Below, piece after piece: positions 57,926 to 62,009 of a DNA stretch of 62,009 nt. This DNA comes from Mollicutes bacterium (GTDB lineage: Bacteria; Bacillota_I; Bacilli_A; Izemoplasmatales; Izemoplasmataceae). The stretch covers positions 1 through 62,009 of the forward strand of contig PULR01000024.1 of assembly GCA_003551005.1 (NCBI GenBank), in the 5' to 3' direction. The position numbers and the translations under genes are program-made. The notes beneath the pieces were generated by a model. The model was not told where the DNA came from. It saw nothing but the letters and a program-made list of their open reading frames with translations, and did not search any database. Position 1 is the stretch's first letter. Each line of letters begins with the position of its first letter.

Positions 57926-58038
57926 GAGGCGTGAAACGGTTTTAACGACGCGGTCGCGTGTTTTGATACAAAGAAGTGCTCGACGGGAAGCGTGAAGGTC
58001 CTCTCGCTAGGTGATGATGGTGTGGATGGATGGAAACC

Positions 58039-58281
58039 TCAGTGCGCTGTAGCCGGTTTCGCCCAGGAAACGATGCGCAGGGTGGAAGGCTCAAGCTTCT
58101 CCTTGATACGTGCCCGTTTGACGCCTAGACGCATGAAACCAAGCAGTGGCGGGATCGTGGTCGTCTTGTCGGCGTCGTTCGCTGCGGGAGTGCCGAAACC
58201 TCCTGGGATTGACATGGAAGGAGAGGTGGAAGACGCGCTTGACCTTTCCGAGGATTTCCTCAGGTTAGGGACTGCAATCAT
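58039..58281 (-). CDS. possible small hypothetical protein
   Basis: An 80-residue frame from ATG 58281, starting MIAVPNLRKSSERSS, with AGAGG about eight bases upstream. The middle is a Ser/Thr/Pro-rich linker, and the last 30 residues (GFMRLGVKRARIKEKLEP and a Trp-Ala-Lys-Pro end) look protein-like, basic and conserved in style. It does not resemble a known family. It may be a genuine small protein or a remnant; codon use is ordinary for the region. Confidence 0.35.
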   Translation of the reverse strand: MIAVPNLRKSSERSSASSTSPSMSIPGGFGTPAANDADKTTTIPPLLGFMRLGVKRARIKEKLEPSTLRIVSWAKPATAH

Positions 58282-58365
58282 CTTATTGCCTCTTTGTTTT
58301 GCATCGACACCACTATGCATCCCACTCCGTCAGGCAGATTCAACAAAAGAAAAACGGCGTGCACC

Positions 58366-58394
58366 TTTCCACAGAAAGGGAAAAACCGTATAAT
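58366..58394 (+). promoter_or_regulatory. promoter of tetR-SDR-PAP2 group
   Basis: TTTCCA (58366-58371), 17-base spacer, TATAAT (58389-58394). AGGAGG follows at 58401. Confidence 0.65.
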
Positions 58395-58416
58395 GTGCTT
58401 AGGAGGTGGGTGCCGG

Positions 58417-59001
58417 ATGAATAGCAGACAGCGAGAAAGGAAGGCGCTTCACAAGCGGATTCTCGACGCCGCTGAGGACCGTTTTTCCAGCAGGGGCGTA
58501 CGAGGGGCGACGATGAAGGGGATCGCCCGGGAGGCGAACGTCTCGCCGACGACCGTCTACGCACACTTCAAAAGCAAGTCCCATTTGCTTGCAAGGGTGA
58601 TGGAGCGTCTTTATGAACAGTGGACGCGCGCCTATGAAGCGGTCGTCTACGATGCCTCCAAGCCTTTCGACGAAAAGCTCTCGCGGCTTTCCGAACTCGC
58701 TTCCCGGTGGCTGAATGACCTGCCTGGTGACCTCTACGATTCCCTGCTCGCTCCACAGGAGAAGAAACTGGGCGAGTTGGCGGCCTGGTACGCGGAGAAC
58801 CGCTTCGCCGTCGGCCTTGAACATCTGATCCGGGAGGGCCGCAAGGAAGGGCGGGTCTCAATCGCCATTGACGATGCCTCGCTGATAATGTATTTCCGGA
58901 GGGTCGCCGCCGCATTGTTCGCTCCGCCACTGCCCGAGCGTTCGACGCTCGAGGATATGCTGCATCTGTTTATCCACGGCATCACCGGAAAACCCGACTG
59001 A
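58417..59001 (+). CDS. TetR family transcriptional regulator
   Basis: A 194-residue regulator with an N-terminal helix-turn-helix (ILDAAEDRFSSRGVRGATMKGIA, recognition segment NVSPTTVYAHFKSK at residues 45-58) and a helical ligand domain. ATG 58417 is ten bases after AGGAGG; earlier in-frame starts precede the ribosome site or overlap the -10. It is first in a run with the SDR and PAP2 genes (gaps of 46 and 20 bases) and may regulate them. No clear palindrome is seen at its promoter, unlike at the RND operon. Confidence 0.9.
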   Translation: MNSRQRERKALHKRILDAAEDRFSSRGVRGATMKGIAREANVSPTTVYAHFKSKSHLLARVMERLYEQWTRAYEAVVYDASKPFDEKLSRLSELASRWLNDLPGDLYDSLLAPQEKKLGELAAWYAENRFAVGLEHLIREGRKEGRVSIAIDDASLIMYFRRVAAALFAPPLPERSTLEDMLHLFIHGITGKPD

Positions 59002-59047
59002 AAAGCTGTAAGGAGGGCTTTTCGGAGGTTGTTGATTTCCTGGGGGT

Positions 59048-59818
59048 ATGGATATGCGCATCAAGGATTCCGGCATCGTCCTGACCGGCGCATCAAGCGG
59101 CATCGGGAAGGATTTGCTGAAAATGCTTCTCCACGAGGGCGCAAGAGTCTATGCCGTCAGCCGCGAGATTGAAGACACCTTGACTTTCGCCCACAAAAGA
59201 CTCACGACGAAAAATCTCGATGTCTCTTCGGAAGCGTCCCTGGAGTTGCTGTTTCAAGAGGCGGAAGAGGAACTGGGTCGCATCGATGCGTTTATCGCCA
59301 ATGCCGGCTTCAGCTACCATGAATTCCTTGAAGAAGCGGACTGGCAGCACATCGTGGATATCTACGAGACGAACGTCCATAGCGTCATCTACAGCGCAAT
59401 CAAGATGCGGGAGCTTTATGCAGATTCACCGTTTCATTTCATGGCGACGTTGAGCGCGATGAGTTTCCTCTCGCTTCCCGGGAACGCGCTTTATAGTTCA
59501 ACGAAGGCAGCCCTGAGGGGCTTTTTCGATGGTTTCGAACAAGAGCTTCTGCGCAAGGACCAGATTCTCCAGCGTGTCTATCCGGTTGCGACAGAGACGG
59601 AGTTCTTCACCCGCAGCGGACAGATCCGCAAACCGCCCCCGGTTCAATCCGGTTATCACGTGGCGCGCCGGATGCTTGCGGGATTGAAAAAGGACCGTCG
59701 TCACATCTACCCATCAAAACTCTTCAAGTACACCTGGAAGTTCACGCCGTTCTTCTACCGCCTTTATCTGGCAAGGGAGCGGAAGTTTTTCTTCGAATCG
59801 TTGACTAAGGATACTTGA
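59048..59818 (+). CDS. short-chain dehydrogenase/reductase
   Basis: A 256-residue SDR. Cofactor motif TGASSGIG near residue 14, FIANAGFS near residue 81, the catalytic Ser in ATLSAMSF and Tyr-x-x-x-Lys in YSSTKAA near residue 152 are present. The end (LFKYTWKFTPFFYRLY) is hydrophobic and could sit on the membrane, as in lipid-handling SDRs. ATG 59048 and 59054 are possible, after GGGGGT. It lies between a TetR gene and a PAP2 gene, which hints at lipid metabolism. The substrate is unknown. Confidence 0.88.
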   Translation: MDMRIKDSGIVLTGASSGIGKDLLKMLLHEGARVYAVSREIEDTLTFAHKRLTTKNLDVSSEASLELLFQEAEEELGRIDAFIANAGFSYHEFLEEADWQHIVDIYETNVHSVIYSAIKMRELYADSPFHFMATLSAMSFLSLPGNALYSSTKAALRGFFDGFEQELLRKDQILQRVYPVATETEFFTRSGQIRKPPPVQSGYHVARRMLAGLKKDRRHIYPSKLFKYTWKFTPFFYRLYLARERKFFFESLTKDT

Positions 59819-59838
59819 TTTTCTGAGGAAGCGATAGC

Positions 59839-60732
59839 ATGGCAACTTTCAGCTTGGATTTCATTTATTGGATGCAGGAGACGGGAAACGTTGTCACCGA
59901 GACGTTTTTCCGCTTTGTCTCGCTTTTCGGCGAGAAGTATTTTCTCCTTTCCCTCCTCGCCGCCATCTACTGGGCCATCAACAAACGTCTGGGCGAGTTT
60001 CTCGCCGTCACGCTGGGCTTGAGCCTGACACTCGCTCATGTCTTCAAGGGTTTCACTGCCGTCGAACGCCCTTTCGAAGCCGTGGACGGGATCGAGAACC
60101 GTGCCTTGGGCACGGCTGAGGGGAGCGCTTTCCCGAGCGCCCATGTGCAAGGGGCCGCCTCGGTGTTTACGGCGGTTGCGGCGTGGGTCCGGCGACGGGC
60201 AGCCTTCCTCCTCGCCGCCGTCCTGATGCTAGGGATGATGCTTTCCAGGCTCTATCTGGGCGTCAGCGGAGCGGTTGATGTAGTGACTGGCGGTGTGTTC
60301 GGGATCGTCGTCCTCGTGGTGCATGGGCGTCTCTATCGAAGTATGGGGGATGATGCGCTCGCTCTGCGTCGGTATTATTCCATGCTGGCCTTCATCTTTT
60401 TGCTTGGTCTTTTCATTTTCGAGGAACATGCGTTCTACCGGGCCTTCGGCTTGTTTGTCGGTATCCTCGTCGCCGTCTCCCAGGAACGGACACAGCTTGG
60501 ATTCACGACGGATGTTCCCTGGCGGGTCAAGTTGATGCGGGTGTTCGTCGGACTGCTGCTCATCTTTTCCCTGCTGTTCCTCCTGCGGTTTCTCTTCGGT
60601 CTTTTGGGTGCAGCGGAAGGCAGCTGGCTTGAGAACATGCTTGATTTCATCCGTTATCTGATGGTGGCCTACTTCGGCTTCTTCCTCTATCCGAACCTGT
60701 TCACCATCTTTGAGAACCGACGCGAGCAGTGA
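59839..60732 (+). CDS. PAP2-family membrane protein lacking the catalytic His
   Basis: A 297-residue membrane protein of the type 2 phosphatidic acid phosphatase family. The phosphatase motifs are: C1, Lys70 to Arg77-Pro78 (KGFTAVERP); C2, PSAH at 99-102; C3, Ser136-Arg137 with Asp147. In C3 (SRLYLGVSGAVD) the nucleophilic His that should stand at position 143 is Ser. The protein may therefore be inactive or use another residue. About nine membrane helices are seen, more than the usual six, with a C-terminal block of three. It starts 20 bases after the SDR gene and is probably cotranscribed. Confidence 0.85.
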   Translation: MATFSLDFIYWMQETGNVVTETFFRFVSLFGEKYFLLSLLAAIYWAINKRLGEFLAVTLGLSLTLAHVFKGFTAVERPFEAVDGIENRALGTAEGSAFPSAHVQGAASVFTAVAAWVRRRAAFLLAAVLMLGMMLSRLYLGVSGAVDVVTGGVFGIVVLVVHGRLYRSMGDDALALRRYYSMLAFIFLLGLFIFEEHAFYRAFGLFVGILVAVSQERTQLGFTTDVPWRVKLMRVFVGLLLIFSLLFLLRFLFGLLGAAEGSWLENMLDFIRYLMVAYFGFFLYPNLFTIFENRREQ

Positions 60733-60787
60733 ACGCTTTGTTTCCCTTACCACATGTTTTGGTGTATACTGATTTCGAGGTGTTATC

Positions 60788-61087
60788 ATGAGTCGTTTTC
60801 GAGTCTTCAACCGCATGGTCTTCTATATCAACCGCATCCTGTTCGCGGTCTCGCTTTTCGCCTATGCGCTCACGACAGCCATCGGCTCCGACCTCTACCA
60901 CCGCGTTGCGGGTGCGGCGGTCGATGTCACCACGTTGTTACTGGGGGCTGCCGCGCTGCTTTGTTTTGTGGAGTATTTCATCTTGAAGGACGACAGCGAA
61001 CGGGAGCCGATCAAGCTTTTCTATTATCAATTCGCCGGCTTGCTTGTGCTTCTCGTCATGACGTATCTGATTTCTTTTGCAAACTGA
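60788..61087 (+). CDS. small membrane protein
   Basis: A 99-residue protein with three membrane helices (about residues 10-32, 42-62 and 78-96) and a short charged loop (LKDDSEREP) between the last two. GAGGTG lies six bases before the ATG, with a TATACT -10 box at 60765-60770. I do not recognise the family. It is closed by a strong terminator and looks monocistronic. Confidence 0.72.
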   Translation: MSRFRVFNRMVFYINRILFAVSLFAYALTTAIGSDLYHRVAGAAVDVTTLLLGAAALLCFVEYFILKDDSEREPIKLFYYQFAGLLVLLVMTYLISFAN

Positions 61088-61098
61088 ATGCGCCCATG

Positions 61099-61138
61099 AA
61101 AAAACCAGCCCTGGTCTAATCGACCGGGCTGGTTTTTT
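61099..61138. terminator. bidirectional terminator
   Basis: A 13-bp stem AAAAAACCAGCCC/GGGCTGGTTTTTT, A-rich on one side and T-rich on the other, so it serves both convergent genes. Confidence 0.92.
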
Positions 61139-61143
61139 GTAGT

Positions 61144-61884
61144 TCACAGATAGAAGATGTTGTCCTTGAATTTGTTGAAGATCTTCTGGTTGTGTTCGTA
61201 ACCGCCATCGAGATTGGCGCTGTAGAGGATGGGCACGTCGTGCCCATCCTCGAGCAGCCTCCGGCTGAGCTCGACAGTGATGCTGTTGACGATGGCGGCG
61301 CCGATGACTGTGCTCGTGGGGCCGACCTTCTGCTCCATGCCCTCGAGTTTGAGGGCGGCGTCGCCTTTGTCGCCATGATTGTCGATGACGACGTCGCTAA
61401 GCTCGAAGAGACGTTTTCCAGATGGATGGCGACTGTCAACGTTTTTGGAGTAATCAAGGTTCGTGATGCCGATGATCTTGACACCTTTCTCCCTGGCGGT
61501 CTGGACCAGGTCTATCATCACGGTGTTGCGGCCGGATACGGAGTGGGCGAGCAAGACGTCGCCGCGTTTGAAGGGTGTGTTTTCGGCGATCAGTCTGCCG
61601 AATCCTTCGAGACGTTCCATCTGGGAGGTGTAGGTGATCGGCCGGGTGTCGAGCATCAAGTCGGAATCGAAGATCGGGTTGATGGTGGCGAGGCCTCCCG
61701 CCCGGTAGGCGAGTTCCTGCGAGAGGATGCCGGCGTGGGAGGCCCCGAACACGAAGAGGTTGTTCTTGTTGAGGGTGGCTTGATAGAGAAGGTCCACCGC
61801 GGCGTCGATAGCGGACGCTTCTTGTTCAATGAATTCCTTGAGGAGCTTCTCAATGTGGTCGAAGTAGGCACGTGCGCCCTTCAT
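61144..61884 (-). CDS. SIS-domain sugar phosphate-binding protein
   Basis: A 246-residue protein with one SIS domain, of the sugar isomerase domain-containing group. FVFGASHAGILSQELAYRAGG near residue 44 is the phosphosugar-binding loop, and LLAHSVSGRNTVMIDL near residue 111 the second Ser-rich loop; ITNLDYSKNVDSRHPSGKRLF near residue 139 matches that group. The ATG at 61884 lacks a strong ribosome site and lies 15 bases after another gene's stop, so it is probably translated by coupling. The neighbour upstream may be its transport or metabolic partner. Its sugar is unknown. Confidence 0.85.
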   Translation of the reverse strand: MKGARAYFDHIEKLLKEFIEQEASAIDAAVDLLYQATLNKNNLFVFGASHAGILSQELAYRAGGLATINPIFDSDLMLDTRPITYTSQMERLEGFGRLIAENTPFKRGDVLLAHSVSGRNTVMIDLVQTAREKGVKIIGITNLDYSKNVDSRHPSGKRLFELSDVVIDNHGDKGDAALKLEGMEQKVGPTSTVIGAAIVNSITVELSRRLLEDGHDVPILYSANLDGGYEHNQKIFNKFKDNIFYL

Positions 61885-61899
61885 TGTTCAGCTTGCGCC

Positions 61900-62009
61900 T
61901 TAGTTGAAGATGCCTTCGACCAATTCGACAATGCCGCCGGTCACGCTGCCCCAGAGGCTCATGTCGTTTCCACCGAAGATGAGGATCCAATCCTGGATGG
62001 TGTCGCGGA
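61900..62009 (-). CDS. C-terminal fragment of an upstream gene
   Basis: The minus-strand frame runs from the window end to TAA at 61900-61902, giving 36 residues that end IFGGNDMSLWGSVTGG then a short hydrophobic tail ending Phe-Asn. The Gly-rich, weakly hydrophobic tail would suit the end of a membrane protein, perhaps a sugar transporter subunit given the SIS gene behind it, but too little is visible to name it. Confidence 0.55.
   Translation of the reverse strand, partial: RDTIQDWILIFGGNDMSLWGSVTGGIVELVEGIFN

Larger units (their letters stand above)
57926..58416. other. intergenic region ogt-tetR
   Basis: About 490 bases. On the minus strand there is one plausible small gene (58039-58281); on the plus strand the promoter of the TetR gene (58366-58394). 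A plus-strand open frame at 57992-58393 looks like a shadow. Nothing else is recognised. Confidence 0.5.

Noticed and set aside
57992-58393. 133-codon plus-strand frame
   Set aside because: It overlaps the TetR promoter region, lacks a ribosome site and reads as a shadow of the minus-strand frame.
1-62009. Mycoplasma-type code (UGA as Trp)
   Set aside because: Genes use UGG for Trp and end at UGA, and the only tRNA-Trp seen has the CCA anticodon.
1-62009. CRISPR array, insertion sequence or prophage
   Set aside because: No regularly spaced repeats, transposase, integrase or phage structural gene was seen; the only large repeat is the two-unit duplication at 52387-53264.

Overview
The window reads as a chromosome segment of a monoderm, Gram-positive-type bacterium (Bacillota, Bacilli or a Mollicutes-related lineage that keeps the standard genetic code). 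The support is a lipoteichoic-acid-synthase-like sulfatase, two DegV proteins, YidD, a ytxK-ackA pair, a cre-like site, an M-box and a fluoride riboswitch, and strong AGGAGG Shine-Dalgarno sites. UGA acts as stop and the tRNA-Trp anticodon is CCA, so the Mycoplasma code is not used. By eye the G+C content is in the mid-50s, high for such a lineage, with many TTG starts and TGn-extended -10 elements. The genus cannot be fixed from the sequence.

Layout. 0-5 kb: a membrane protein fragment, mgsA, an acyl-ACP thioesterase, an ArsR-copA copper operon whose last domain seems also to be translated separately as a CopZ-like chaperone, and tRNA-Tyr/Trp. 5-12.6 kb: a tightly overlapping histidine-utilisation operon (hutH, hutU, glutamate formimidoyltransferase, hutI, cyclodeaminase) ending in a GT8 glycosyltransferase, behind a cre-like site. 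12.6-20.2 kb: hemolysin III, DegV, LTA-synthase-like protein, tRNA-His/Gln/Leu, an aromatic acid exporter-like protein, a second DegV, metK-yidD. 20.3-29.3 kb: ytxK-like methyltransferase and ackA, a repeat-bearing surface protein, dnaE, pfkA-pyk. 29.3-39.4 kb: an autoregulated RND pump-TetR operon, a B12/radical SAM protein, uvrB, an ABC exporter. 39.4-44.1 kb: an AT-rich island driving two micro-ORFs, a DUF3137-LemA pair, serine dehydratase, an RlmD homologue. 44.1-48.8 kb: a heliorhodopsin divergent from a Cys-tailed ArsR regulator, a fluoride riboswitch driving a cation/proton antiporter, a second RlmD homologue. 48.8-52.4 kb: an MhqO/MhqD-like pair, a methyltransferase, an SDR. 52.4-53.3 kb: a tandem duplication of a two-peptide module. 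53.3-62 kb: M-box-mgtE, a PAS-GGDEF-HD-GYP protein, MGMT, a TetR-SDR-PAP2 group, and a SIS-domain gene.

Functionally, the hut operon turns histidine into glutamate and feeds one-carbon units to folate, ackA and the pfkA-pyk pair carry glycolysis and acetate formation, and several ion-homeostasis units (copper, magnesium, fluoride/proton) each keep their own sensor. The most unusual items are the heliorhodopsin locus, the duplicated two-peptide module, the AT-rich micro-ORF transcript, and the nested copZ start inside copA. No CRISPR array, IS element or rRNA gene was seen.
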